64,000 nucleotides of DNA, taken from assembly GCA_032718865.1 (NCBI GenBank), contig JALUTQ010000030.1, forward strand, positions 682,001 to 746,000, read 5' to 3'. The position numbers and the translations under genes were made by a program. Every line of letters begins with the position of its first letter. The stretch's first letter is position 1. The DNA is from Tilletia caries (Eukaryota > Basidiomycota > Exobasidiomycetes > Tilletiales > Tilletiaceae). Positions 53,394 through 64,000 of the stretch are shown here, in pieces. The notes under the pieces were generated by a model. The model worked only from the letters and a program-made list of their open reading frames with translations. It searched no databases and was not told the DNA's origin.

Positions 53394-54190
53394 GGCCTTG
53401 CCCTCATCCTTCGACCCAAGGCACGACCAGCCGGCGTCGAATCGCAGCTGCGCGAGCTCGAGTTCGGCCTGTTCCGCCCTATCAAGGGAGGAGGCGTCTT
53501 CAAGAACCTCCCCCTCTCGGGCGGAGCCATCCTCTTCGGACCCCCAGGAACCGGCAAGACGTCGATCGTCTCCTTCGTCGCCGCCGCCGCCCGCGTCCCA
53601 GTCGTCGTCCTCAGGGCCAACTCAGTCCACAGCGAATTCTACGGCGAAACAGAGAAGTGAGTTCATTACGGACTTTATCTCTAATACTATGCGCTGACAT
53701 CCTCCTCTTTCTCCTCCTCCTCCTCTTCCTTCTCCTCCTGTTCCTCAGGATCCTCACCAACATCTTCAAGGAGGCGAGGGATAAATCCCCTTCAGCCATC
53801 CTGATCGACGAGCTGGACTGCATCTTCCCCTTTCGCGTCGCGTCCACAGCAACGGAAGCGCACAAGGCCATGCTCTCGCAACTTCTCACAGAGCTCGACG
53901 ACGCCAAGAACGCGCGTGTGGTCGTCATCGGAACCACTAAACAGTAAATTATTTTTCACCCTACCTCTATGACTAACAGCTACTTATCCCTCCTCTCTTC
54001 GCAGCCTTTTACAGATTGATGGTGCCCTTCTCCGCCGTCTCCCTCAGCACATCGAAGTGCCTCTACCTACCGTAGGGGCTCGGCTTTCAATCCTCAAGCA
54101 ACACCTCACTCTCGGCGGTCGCAAGCACCAAATTTCCGACGACCAGGCAGGATTTTTTCCCATCGCAAGAGGGGCCGAGTTAAACGTAAC
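53394..54190 (+). pseudogene. AAA+ ATPase module fragment, copy 1
   Basis: Three exons: about 53394-53656, 53749-53943 and 54005-54190, with introns gtgagt...cctcag and gtaaat...cgcag that keep frame. Exon 1 has GAILFGPPGTGKTSIVSFVA (Walker A) and VLRANSVHSEFYGETE. Exon 2 has ILTNIFKEARDKSPSAILIDELDCIF (Walker B, DELD) and LLTELDDAKNARVVVIGTTK (sensor 1). Exon 3 has IDGALLRRLPQHIEVPLP (arginine fingers), then RLSILKQHLTL, before the small lid domain decays into ISDDQAGFFPIARGAELN. This is a classic AAA module of the meiotic/Msp1/ATAD1-like kind. The N-terminal part is missing behind the K-family element and the C-terminus is lost, so it is a gene fragment. Confidence 0.75.
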
Positions 54191-55242
54191 CCCATGCTGC
54201 TGTCCTCCCCAGTGCCTAATTTTTAGGCCAAAAACACTTTATCCGCCAATTTGGGATTTTCAAAATTTTCTACCCTATTTCCTAACTCTCTCCACATTAA
54301 CTTCTCGACATTTTCGAAAATCATTTTCGCTCTTAATCTTTCCCAATCGATATACACTCGTTATATTCAACCGCGCGCCTTCATCACCGCTGCGCTTCTC
54401 TATTCTCGCACCTTTTTGGTCGCAAAGCAGACGCGTTTCCTCGCCAAGGTCTTTGCCGACCTTGTGTTGAGCAGGTTTCGTCCCTCGCACAGGATTCACT
54501 CATCCTTGTGCTGAGCACTTTTGCATACCTCGCCGAAAACCTTGGAGTTTTTGCGCTGAGTGCTCCTTCTACCTCGCCAGGAACTTCATTGTTCTTGTGC
54601 TGAGCATTTCACATGGTCACAGGCCCTTCATCATCTGGTGGTTTCCTTGGGTCTCAGCAGTAGGTTTGCTGGTTCGCCTCAACAGCCATAATATTGAGGT
54701 TGAATGTAAGAGCTCGCTAAGTCGCTATATATGTCTACAAGCTACAGGATACATGTTAGGATGGAGTATGGACGGTGATTTCTGGCCGCTTCGACATTTG
54801 AGTCTACCGTGGGAAGGAATGAGTACATAAGCACTGGATGACTGAAATCCAAATAGAGTTTCAGCTTGCGCTTCACGTGGTATTTTGCATGGACAGAGTA
54901 GATACTAGCTGTAAACTTGTACGCCTGCACGTCGACCAGATAACCAGGCAACCAGCTATCGCCTATCATCACTCATCAGTCTCCTACTTCCTGACTACTC
55001 GAAACGAGGCGAGTAGCCTTGACCTCCTATGGCCCTCTGGCCTCGAGCTGCGAGCAGACCAGCAAATTTCGGACCCCTTGACTCTTGAGATTGGAACTGT
55101 GATCTTACATCTCGTTTATTGGATTCGCAGTCCTGGAGGTCTGGTTGCTGACTGCTAACTGGTCTATGAACTGTGATCGTTGCACCTCTAACCCCTTTGT
55201 AGCCCACAGGACACAGCTCGCAACCAACGACCAATTCTCGTC
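54191..55242 (+). other. no confident gene; between the AAA fragment and the next gene
   Basis: After about 54190 the AAA reading is lost in sequence with ttgtgctgagca repeats (54470-54610: four variants of ttgtgctgagcac/gcgctgagtgc with cctcgcc). A plus ORF at 54838-55158 has no domain. The whole segment is repeated in the second unit. Confidence 0.4.
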
Positions 55243-56225
55243 ATGCCTCCTAAAAAGCAAAGCGTCGACTTCAAAAGCATCGAAGGGCAAAGGGGCCATC
55301 ACGGGCAAGGCATCAATCCGAAGCACCGCCAAGACGATCATAAAGCGTAAACTACCCGGATCGCTCGACACTGCTGCCTCCGAAGCTGCGAAGACTGAGC
55401 CGCTCGCTAAGGACAAGACCGCCCGTACCGAAGCGATGAACAAGATCAACATCAAAGAAGACAACGACAAAGATGACGATGACGATGACGATGACGGTGA
55501 CGATGACGAAAAACAGCAAAGGAGCGTCAAGGCTGACGAAAATGATAAACAGGTGGACGCAGATGAAGGTGAGAGTCAGATAGAAGGCTCTTGCCTCTCG
55601 CTGCAGATGATATATGCCTCTTCGCTGATCATGCTTCCATAATCTACCCGCCCGGTGGCTCTTCTTCCTTTGTTTACATTAGACGACAGACGTTTGCCTT
55701 ACCTTCGGAATCATCGTGATAGGTGGGCCTTACGAAAAGTCCGGCAGAGTCGTCAAGGCAGGACTTCTGCGCGTCCTGTAAATTCAAAAGTATCTCACGT
55801 ACAACACGTTCAAGAAACAAATTGCAAATATAGTCCGGGAAGAGCTTTCGAACCCTTTCGGCGGCAGCGTCACGGTCACCGTCCTCATTCCAGGAACCAA
55901 AGGAGTCTTTGCAAACGAGACGAAACTCGATGGCGAGACACTGTACGCTCGGCTCCTTCACGACCTGGAGGCGGCCACTCTCGCAAACAATAGGGCGTCC
56001 GCGAAGCTCCGCTTATACGAGTCCTCCTCCGCCTCGAAACTCAAGGTCGAAAATGCCAATGCCGTCGGTACGGCCGCATCTTCGAAGCCAGTGTTTGCAC
56101 AGGAAGAAGAGCTGCTCGCCAGTGAGCCAGAGCTCATTCCAATCGATCGTAATATCCGTGCCACAGGCATGTGGACGTCAAGACTGCAAGCACAGGAATT
56201 CATCGATCTCTTGCTGCATGATTGA
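55243..56225 (+). pseudogene. unrecognised gene X, copy 1 (frameshifted)
   Basis: The ATG at 55243 would start MPPKSKASTSKASKGKG, as in the second copy, but one extra A near 55253 shifts the frame here. The basic start runs into an acidic stretch (DNDKDDDDDDDDGDDDEKQQ) ending at a donor (55569). A second exon from about 55691 reads DVCLTFGIIVIGGPYEKSGRVV, has an in-frame TAA, then YLTYNTFKKQIANIVREELS, GGSVTVTVLIPGTKGVFANE, LDGETLYARLLHDLEAATLA and ends at LQAQEFIDLLLHD. The second exon clearly looks selected as protein, but I do not know the family. The TAA is present in both copies. Confidence 0.55.
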
Positions 56226-56972
56226 TCCTTCCAACCCCAGCGGCAAGCACATCCCTCTACCCTTCAAACAGAGGCTCGAATGGGTCAGAGCTATTCGTAA
56301 CAAGACTAAGGACGTGAGCCTCACCTCTCCACCAAGCTGGTTACGTTTCTCACCGTCCAGCTTGACACCTACGCAGCATTCAGACGACAAAAGACAAGCC
56401 TCCCGGCTCTAAAGCAGGACTTAAAAAACGTCACAGGAGCCCCGGCGTCATCGAAGTCATTTCACTAATCCGGACAGCGAGGATGAAGTTGCCAAGAAGG
56501 AGCTTCCGGCGGCCAGTCACAACAAAAATGAGAAGACTAAGGATCAGCCTCGTAACCATGTCAATCAAAACAATTTGGAATCGGGTGCGGGACAAGGCTC
56601 CTCGACCAACCTTTACGGCTCGTGAATGACGCTGGACGACTGGGGAGTGAAGTACAATGTTTCTCGATCAATTTCAGTCCGTTGTCGAAGGCGATGGGTT
56701 TCCAGTCCCGTGCGCAGTTGCACAGTAGGTCGCGAGCCCCAACACCGACTTGAGCAAGGAAGGATTCTTGAAGAAGGGCGATTGGTTCTCCCTCGAGGCG
56801 GCTTTGAATCGATGGCGCAGTAACGTGTCTGATTCACTCCATGTCGGTACACCTCGGCAGACTCAGCATAGTGCTAAACTTGCCTCAGGTCATCACGATC
56901 ATGAAGCCGCAGCAATCCTTACTTACCTCTCCAGCGTCACGACGGGAGGCGGACCAAGTACTATTTGAAGAT
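56226..56972. other. no confident gene
   Basis: Plus frames continue in protein-like pieces (PLPFKQRLEWVRAIRNKTKD; LKQDLKNVTGAPASS) after the gene X stop, broken by stops and frame changes. They may be further decayed exons of the same locus. Confidence 0.35.
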
Positions 56973-57434
56973 TCATTCGGGATTTCTCATAACGTCTATC
57001 GAAGCACGCGATGGCCGTCCCGTTGTCGCACCGGCCGAATCAGACGCTTCCGCGTCACGTTGTTGTTTTTCAATCAGCGGCAGACTGTCGACTTGTCTAC
57101 TGTATAACCATGGAAGCGCTTGATAAGCCCAACCACTTCGTCCAAATAGAAGGGCGAGTCGAAAGTGGAATAAGGCGAGCGCATTTTCCATCACAATAGG
57201 AGGGAATAAAGATGGCCGACCACTTGACTTGAATCGAGTTTCGACCTTATCATCGACCAAGATCTCAGCCCATGATCGATACAGTGCTGAGCTGCTGCCT
57301 TGTCCTGCTTCCACAACGTCTGCGACACGGACGCTAGGCTGAAAGCTAACGCGAGCCATAACATCTTTGACTGGATCGGAAATATGCTTGTGAGACTTAG
57401 GCCTGCCCGGTTGCTGATGACTGGACATGGAGTG
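56973..57434 (-). CDS. hypothetical protein
   Basis: An ATG at 57434 opens 153 codons on the minus strand: MSSHQQPGRPKSHKHISDPV, VRVADVVEAGQGSSSALYRSW, SGRPSLFPPIVMENALALFHF and LFGRSGWAYQALPWLYSRQ. Composition is normal and the frame lacks low complexity, so it may be real or an exon. No domain is recognised. It lies in the unique part of the first duplication unit. Confidence 0.4.
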   Translation of the reverse strand, partial: HSMSSHQQPGRPKSHKHISDPVKDVMARVSFQPSVRVADVVEAGQGSSSALYRSWAEILVDDKVETRFKSSGRPSLFPPIVMENALALFHFRLALLFGRSGWAYQALPWLYSRQVDSLPLIEKQQRDAEASDSAGATTGRPSRASIDVMRNPE

Positions 57435-59064
57435 CTGAAGACTTGACGACTGGAAGTAAAGAAGGCGAGGAAACGACGAAAGCGAGAGCACGGTGAGGAC
57501 TGAGGACTAAGGGAGACGGAATCTGTAAGAGGCACGGCGAGGAATGAAAAGTAGAATTGCTTCTGCTGAGAAAATTGCGGCCCTCAGCAGTAGCCAGTAC
57601 CACAAACCACAGTGGTCTCAGTCATCAATGAGAATATAGAACGCATTAGCAGCTGTCTATCCTTGTTCCTCCATAAGATGTCAATATCTAATGCTAGCAG
57701 TCAAATACGAGAACCGTGAGCCATAACTCGTCAGCTAACCCAGGTTCCTGAGAGGTGCAACCTTTACCTTCACTACAGTATTGAGTTGTGTGTATCTTGT
57801 ATGAGATCGATTCGCAAGTGCCGCACATGTAGCCTGTTTACCTGAAATCGTGGAAGAGGTCAACGTCCAGCGAACAATACGGAGAGTTCAAGTTTGGATA
57901 TGAGTAATGAGTTGACCAGGACTGAATGACTCACTGCAGCGAGTGCTAGCAGCTGGATTATGTCCTCATGGGTGTGAGCCGTAAGCTGTAGGCAGTAAGC
58001 TGTAGGCAGTAAGCTGTAGGCAGTAAGCTGTAAGCCTGTAACATATTCGTGAGTAAGGCAACTGTACTGAAGGCAGGCCATGTGGTCAGCTAGCAGCCAA
58101 ATGTCTGCTATCTGATATCTAATTTATCAGCGATTACCTCCGAAGCACTCACTGCTACGCCGCTCACATAGTAACAACGTTGCCTGCATTGTTCTTTCAG
58201 TCACCACTGATTTCTTCTCAAGCGTACTGCCGCACTGCGTATACTTAGCTATTGTTCTAACCGCCCTTCATATTGTAGTTTGTAAGCTGCTTCTGTACTT
58301 CTTATCGAGACTTGGGCTGGCTCAAGCTTCAAAGAGGCCTTGGCCCAAGATAGTGGGAGATACTTTTCTTTTTCGACGACTTGCGCATCCGGCCTCAGCA
58401 CCCTCATTACTTTCGGGTCGTGAAGGCGTTTTTCCCTTGAATCGTAAAACCGAATTTCGTGCGATTCCCAAGCATTGTGCAACCGGCTGTAATAGTAGGA
58501 ATTACCACTTGACGTGTCTCATGTATGGTTTTTGCCCTAAGCTCTCGTTCCAGAAAAAACCGTCAGAATGTGCGGAATGAAAATGCGTACGCCAACGCCC
58601 AACACATACAAAAAAAACACAACCCAATTGGTCAATTTCTGCTGTTTATTTCTGAGTCCCGTGATTTGTGTATATCATGGAAACAGAGAGCTATACGACA
58701 CTTTTTAGGCTCACATAGCTTCAAACTAGGACTTTAAAACTACCTGCAGTCCTGCATGGCATCTTTTTGAAGACGCCATTGAATGTTTTGCACCATTTTG
58801 GATGTTTGAAGTCGCTTATCACCCAGTTAAGCCTCAGAGGTCTGTTCAGTGCCTTTCTGAAGAAGCCGAGAGAGGAAAAAAAGAATCAGAACTGGAAAAA
58901 AGTTGTGCTTATATGTACCTAGGCGCGCTTGGTTTCTCGCCGTTCCTCAATTGAATCTCACTCGCAAGTTGCAACACTTGCCCAGCAGCTCAGAAGCAAC
59001 GTTTTTGGCGCCTGCGCGAGCCTCCTCGCGGACAGACTATCGAAAGGAAGGTTTCTGCTGGCTC
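57435..59064. other. no confident gene; one minisatellite
   Basis: Short ORFs without domains. The minisatellite at 57981-58036 is listed separately. The AT-rich stretch 58600-58900 shows nothing. Confidence 0.4.
57981..58036 (+). repeat. 14-bp minisatellite
   Basis: gtaagctgtaggca is repeated three times in full and then partly, ending gtaagctgtaagcctgta. The same word type (gtaggctgtaggctgta) occurs once at about 2718-2732. Confidence 0.8.
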
Positions 59065-59592
59065 TCAGGTGTGTGAACGCGCGTGTCCTGAGCCGAAGTC
59101 GTCTGCTAGCTGATTCTGATCGTAAAACGCCCAATTAATGTCTTGAGGTGCCGCATCCGAGTCGGGAGCTGCTGGCGGAAGATGATTGGGGTATTCGAGC
59201 TGGACTTCAACGGAGGCTTGCGAGCTCTGCCAAAATAGAACTTTTGAGGAAGCATCCGTGGTTTGAGACTTGAACTGTGGCTCGTCCGCCGTGGCTCGAG
59301 ATTTTTCGCTGATGATGCTCAGAATACTGTCGTCGCTATCCTCTGCGCAGATTGTGGTGTCGCTGAGCTCGATGGCGTCTAGTAGAAGCTGAGAGAGGGG
59401 GAAGCCAGATTGCTGCGCCTGGTGTATCTGGTTCCGATCCTCGACAAGGTGGATTGCTCTTCGCCGAGCGGGAATCTTGCAAGCAGGCCTTATGCCCCCT
59501 GGTGCATCTTGAGTAGCAATAGTAGAGGACGAGTCGCTCTCGGGCGCGACAACTGCTGTGCGTGGACATGATGCTAGACTGTAGAGAGGCAA
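59065..59592 (-). CDS. hypothetical acidic protein
   Basis: A 175-codon minus ORF starts MPLYSLASCPRTAVVAPESD and contains RRAIHLVEDRNQIHQAQQSG, SQLLLDAIELSDTTICAEDS and VQLEYPNHLPPAAPDSDAAP. It is Ser/Asp/Gln-rich but not repetitive. The family is unknown. A preceding minus ORF (59597-60034) could be an upstream exon. Confidence 0.4.
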   Translation of the reverse strand: MPLYSLASCPRTAVVAPESDSSSTIATQDAPGGIRPACKIPARRRAIHLVEDRNQIHQAQQSGFPLSQLLLDAIELSDTTICAEDSDDSILSIISEKSRATADEPQFKSQTTDASSKVLFWQSSQASVEVQLEYPNHLPPAAPDSDAAPQDINWAFYDQNQLADDFGSGHARSHT

Positions 59593-60177
59593 GAATTTAT
59601 AGCTTCAGTGTAAGCTCTTGAAGGGACAGGTACGTGCAAATTACAGACTCTGATTTCAGCTGTTGAGCGTTAAGCGACGACGACAAGGTGCGCAGTATTG
59701 CTGACTGCTGGCCTGCTGCCACTCCGGTGCCTACTACCTTGATGATCGTTGGAAGAGAGAGCGTGGCAGCAGTGAGTCGTGAGATGCAGCTTGCAAGCGC
59801 GCAAGAGGCAGGTAGAGATTGGAGACTCGCCGGACACCGACCGAGTTCGGGACGCAACAGCTGACCATTTGCGGGAATTGATGAATACAGCGTACGAGGC
59901 GTGGATGGGCAGCGTGTCGGAAGTCTTGCTATAGGCAAAAAGCCAGGTTCGCAAAGTGGCAGTGGATCAGCAGCGTCTGGTGAATGGGAGAAGGGATTAG
60001 GCGCATGTGGACAGTGTGTTGACAGCGTATTCATTCTGGAGAAAAAGCCTGAAGATTTCGGATTTTCGGAAGCAGACTTTTCAAAGATTGTCGCGGCTCC
60101 GGCCGAGTATCAGCCGCGTATCGTCCACGTGTTGATGCACGGTTCACGCGCGGTGCTCATTTCGCCAGGTTTCAGCA

Positions 60178-61281
60178 GCCAAAATCGCGGAGTTGCGGAG
60201 ACGCTCGGCAAAAGGACCATCTCCGCGGCATCTCCGGCGTAACTCCGCGTCTCCGCTACTAAGTGATTCGTCTCCGTGGAAACCCCATGAAACTCCATGA
60301 AACCGCATGAGACTCTGGAGTTTCAGCGGAGTTTTTTCGAGTCTCATCGATTGGAGAAAAGTCTCAGGTCACGTGCGGGAGTCTCAGGTCTGGGACAGGT
60401 CGCCGATCCTGGCCCCGGGCTAATCTCCGACGCACCCTCACCGCTCCCTGATGCCGAATCTTCTCCAGCTTCTCCTCCAGAACGGTCAAGCCGTCAAGGA
60501 AGGCTTCTATTAGATCTATGATGCTCAAAAGAAAGATGCAAATGATCAGAGTAGTCGTTGGATCGTCGAACTTGAGGGAGATGAGTCACTTAGCACTTTA
60601 GCAGCGGAGGAAGAGATCTGGCGCTGGACTTTTTTTCGCACCGGCAACCTCGGTGAATGTCGAGCGGCTTTTCTCGAAGGCTGGGCACCATATGCCATAT
60701 GCCCACATCACACCACTTCGTCACCATATGCCATATGCCCACATCACACCACTTCGTCACCAACTGAAGGTGGTAGTAGTTTTGAGAAATCGGCGGCTAT
60801 GGCAGGACCCTCAAAGCGTATACGGACGGATGCTGACGAGACCGAAATATGAACGAATGGGAATTCCGATGAGGAGGTTTTTCGGAACGCGAGAAGTAGA
60901 TGCGTTAAAGAGACTTGTGACTGTTTAAAATTTCAACTGCAAATGATTTTTCGATTGATTTTTGATTCGCGGAGACAAGTCACTTAGTAGCGGAGACGCG
61001 GAGTTACGCCGGAGACGCCAAAAAAATCGCGGAGGGAGATGCTGTATGAGGAGGGAAGTCTCTAGCGGCCGCGGAGGGAGACGCTCAGCCCCTACAGTTT
61101 CAAACGCGGAGACGGAGATGCCGTCAGAAGACCTAGAAAATGGCGGAGTTAGGCCGGAGCTCCGTGAAATCTCCGCAGCAAACATGGAGAGGAGACGGAG
61201 CTCCGGGAAAGTAGCACGGAGACGTCGCGGAGACGTGACGGCGGAGAAAAATCTCCGCGGAGATCTCCGTCGACATCCTTA
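60178..61281. mobile_element. K-family hAT element, 5'-truncated copy
   Basis: It corresponds to 52048-53147, with the right terminus CTCCGTCGACATCCTTA at 61281 and the following GTCTGAGG. It lacks the left terminus because the duplication begins inside the element. It contains the second copy of the hAT dimerisation remnant (about 60629-60926). Confidence 0.85.
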
Positions 61282-61527
61282 GTCTGAGGCATTGGCGATC
61301 TGCAAATCGTCTTGTTGAGAATGATCGCGTCCCGGATGATCCGCGCCCCGCGGATCTGTCCTCCGGACGATCCACAGACAGCCAAACCTCCCTGCTATTC
61401 AGGGATCGCCGAGGAAGGTTGGCGGTGTATTGCTGATCTCTTCACTCCTCCCCGTCTACTCATCCTTCAGTCAAGAACATCTTACTTTCTCCTTCTTGTC
61501 TTCAATGACAGGTTCCATTACTCCTAA

Positions 61528-62330
61528 GGCCTTGCCCTCATCCTTCGACCCAAGGCACGACCAGCCGGCGTCGAATCGCAGCTGCGCGAGCTCGAGTTCG
61601 GCCTGTTCCGCCCTATCAAGGGAGGAGGCGTCTTCAAGAACCTCCCCCTCTCGGGCGGAGCCATCCTCTTCGGACCCCCAGGAACCGGCAAGACGTCGAT
61701 CGTCTCCTTCGTCGCCGCCGCCGCCCGCGTCCCAGTCGTCGTCCTCAGGGCCAACTCAGTCCACAGCGAATTCTACGGCGAAACAGAGAAGTGAGTTCAT
61801 TACGGACTTTATCTCTAATACTATGCGCTGACATCCTCCTCTTTCTCCTCCTCCTCCTCTTCCTTCTCCTCCTGTTCCTCAGGATCCTCACCAACATCTT
61901 CAAGGAGGCGAGGGATAAATCCCCTTCAGCCATCCTGATCGACGAGCTGGACTGCATCTTCCCCTTTCGCGTCGCGTCCACAGCAACGGAAGCGCACAAG
62001 GCCATGCTCTCGCAACTTCTCACAGAGCTCGACGACGCCAAGAACGCGCGTGTGGTCGTCATCGGAACCACTAAACAGTAAATTATTTTTCACCCTACCT
62101 CTATGACTAACAGCTACTTATCCCTCCTCTCTTCGCAGCCTTTTACAGATTGATGGTGCCCTTCTCCGCCGTCTCCCTCAGCACATCGAAGTGCCTCTAC
62201 CTACCGTAGGGGCTCGGCTTTCAATCCTCAAGCAACACCTCACTCTCGGCGGTCGCAAGCACCAAATTTCCGACGACCAGGCAGGATTTTTTCCCATCGC
62301 AAGAGGGGCCGAGTTAAACGTAACCCCCCC
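61528..62330 (+). pseudogene. AAA+ ATPase module fragment, copy 2
   Basis: Same three exons as at 53394-54190, shifted by about 8,134 bp (about 61528-61790, 61883-62077, 62139-62330). Walker A, Walker B, sensor 1 and arginine-finger residues are identical. The C run after GAELNVTP is longer here than in copy 1. Confidence 0.75.
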
Positions 62331-63387
62331 CCCCCATGCTGCTGTCCTCCCCAGTGCCTAATTTTAGGCCAAAACACTTTATCCGCCAATTTGGGATTTT
62401 CAAAATTTTCTACCCTATTTCCTAACTCTCTCCACATTAACTTCTCGACATTTTCGAAAATCATTTTCGCTCTTAATCTTTCCCAATCGATATACACTCG
62501 TTATATTCAACCGCGCGCCTTCATCACCGCTGCGCTTCTCTATTCTCGCACCTTTTGGTCGCAAAGCAGACGCGTTTCCTCGCCAAGGTCTTTGCCGACC
62601 TTGTGTTGAGCAGGTTTCGTCCCTCGCACAGGATTCACTCATCCTTGTGCTGAGCACTTTTGCATACCTCGCCGAAAACCTTGGAGTTTTTGCGCTGAGT
62701 GCTCCTTCTACCTCGCCAGGAACTTCATTGTTCTTGTGCTGAGCATTTCACATGGTCACAGGCCCTTCATCATTTTTTTCTGGTGGTTTCCTTGGGTCTC
62801 AGCAGTAGGTTTGCTGGTTCGCCTCAACAGCCATAATATTGAGGTTGAATGTAAGAGCTCGCTAAGTCGCTATATATGTCTACAAGCTACAGGATACATG
62901 TTAGGATGGAGTATGGACGGTGATTTCTGGCCGCTTCGACATTTGAGTCTACCGTGGGAAGGAATGAGTACATAAGCACTGGATGACTGAAATCCAAATA
63001 GAGTTTCAGCTTGCGCTTCACGTGGTATTTTGCATGGACAGAGTAGATACTAGCTGTAAACTTGTACGCCTGCACGTCGACCAGATAACCAGGCAACCAG
63101 CTATCGCCTATCATCACTCATCAGTCTCCTACTTCCTGACTACTCGAAACGAGGCGAGTAGCCTTGACCTCCTATGGCCCTCTGGCCTCGAGCTGCGAGC
63201 AGACCAGCAAATTTCGGACCCCTTGACTCTTGAGATTGGAACTGTGATCTTACATCTCGTTTATTGGATTCGCAGTCCTGGAGGTCTGGTTGCTGACTGC
63301 TAACTGGTCTATGAACTGTGATCGTTGCACCTCTAACCCCTTTGTAGCCCACAGGACACAGCTCGCAACCAACGACCAATTCTCGTC

Positions 63388-64000
63388 ATGCCTCCTAAAA
63401 GCAAAGCGTCGACTTCAAAAGCATCGAAGGGCAAAGGGGCCATCACGGGCAAGGCATCAATCCGAAGCACCGCCAAGACGATCATAAAGCGTAAACTACC
63501 CGGATCGCTCGACACTGCTGCCTCCGAAGCTGCGAAGACTGAGCCGCTCGCTAAGGACAAGACCGCCCGTACCGAAGCGATGAACAAGATCAACATCAAA
63601 GAAGACAACGACAAAGATGACGATGACGATGACGATGACGGTGACGATGACGAAAAACAGCAAAGGAGCGTCAAGGCTGACGAAAATGATAAACAGGTGG
63701 ACGCAGATGAAGGTGAGAGTCAGATAGAAGGCTCTTGCCTCTCGCTGCAGATGATATATGCCTCTTCGCTGATCATGCTTCCATAATCTACCCGCCCGGT
63801 GGCTCTTCTTCCTTTGTTTACATTAGACGACAGACGTTTGCCTTACCTTCGGAATCATCGTGATAGGTGGGCCTTACGAAAAGTCCGGCAGAGTCGTCAA
63901 GGCAGGACTTCTGCGCGTCCTGTAAATTCAAAAGTATCTCACGTACAACACGTTCAAGAAACAAATTGCAAATATAGTCCGGGAAGAGCTTTCGAACCCT
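63388..64000 (+). pseudogene. unrecognised gene X, copy 2 (cut by window end)
   Basis: The first exon is open here (63388 to about 63712): MPPKSKASTSKASKGKGAIT to DENDKQVDADEG, ending at gtgaga. The second exon has the same in-frame TAA as copy 1 and runs out of the window at ELSNP. The intact first exon shows the original frame; copy 1 has one extra A. Confidence 0.55.

Larger units (their letters stand above)
52048..60177. repeat. tandem duplication, first unit (about 8.13 kb)
   Basis: The sequence starting at about 52048 (gccaaaatcgcggagttgcgg) recurs at 60178. The second copy follows base for base to the end of the window, which corresponds to about 55856 here. The offset grows from 8,130 to about 8,145. 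All differences I found are length changes in homopolymer or short simple runs: T and A runs near 52750-52830 and 53115, a C run at 54188, T and A runs near 54225-54240 and 54415, T run 54632, A run 55253. I found no base substitution. The first unit therefore spans 52048-60177 if the duplication is head to tail. Confidence 0.85.
60178..64000. repeat. tandem duplication, second unit (cut by window end)
   Basis: It repeats 52048 to about 55856, with only homopolymer-length differences seen. The junction at 60178 follows caggtttcagca, while the first unit is preceded by gatgcttcagctt; both share cttcag-like or ttcagc sequence and gcc at the join. The right part of the unit lies beyond the window. 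Confidence 0.85.

Noticed and set aside
53611..53937. minus-strand Arg-rich ORF over the AAA fragment (also in the second copy)
   Set aside because: It is antisense to AAA exons and to the pyrimidine-rich intron end.

Overview
The window looks like a transposon-dense stretch of a filamentous fungal genome, most likely a basidiomycete. The grounds are GT-AG introns of about 50-110 bp, GC-rich exons, a multi-exon transposase-like gene of a type I know from basidiomycete genomes, Ulp1/SWIM transposon-type genes, and Ty3, Ty1/copia, LINE, pogo, MULE and hAT remnants layered on one another. No rRNA, tRNA, CRISPR array or bacterial-type operon was seen. Few genes look intact; most host-like genes are cut by elements.

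Layout. 0-8 kb: a pogo/Tigger-type transposase tail (-), a protein-kinase gene (+) cut in its activation loop, a piece of mitochondrial cox1 DNA lying between two hAT-type miniature elements, then a larger hAT-type element carrying a gene-like exon. 8.7-12.1 kb: a decayed Ty3 chromovirus (-) with a 613-bp hAT element and its exact 8-bp target duplication inside the integrase. 12.5-20.6 kb: a shattered LINE, with ORF1 and endonuclease on + and reverse transcriptase on -, cut by at least five GC-rich short elements. 20.8-27.6 kb: a young Ty3/gypsy element with 277-bp LTRs that differ at only two positions, an open gag and a 1466-codon pol. 27.6-35 kb: a truncated unknown gene, a three-layer nest of short elements, a decayed copia element (-), and a MULE transposase fragment. 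36.7-42.6 kb: an unknown multi-exon gene (-), a SWIM plus Ulp1-protease gene (-) and a divergent SWIM gene (+). 47.4-51.7 kb: the multi-exon transposase-like gene (+). 51.9-64 kb: a hAT element with a transposase dimerisation remnant, then a head-to-tail duplication of about 8.13 kb that carries an AAA-ATPase fragment and an unrecognised gene. The second copy runs off the window.

Two themes tie the window together. First, at least six families of short GC-rich elements (rich in GGAG/CTCCG or in TAGTCACTATA/AGTTACTTACAG words) begin CAAGG or TAAGG and end in the complement. Where sites are clean they are flanked by 8-bp duplications, so they appear to be one hAT-type superfamily that has repeatedly invaded older elements and genes. 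Second, the young Ty3 element has an unusual protein architecture: its RNase H is split, with the first catalytic Asp after the reverse transcriptase and the rest of the domain after the integrase, all in one open frame. That, together with a 39-codon AT-rich insertion in the reverse transcriptase, is the strongest candidate here for something undescribed.
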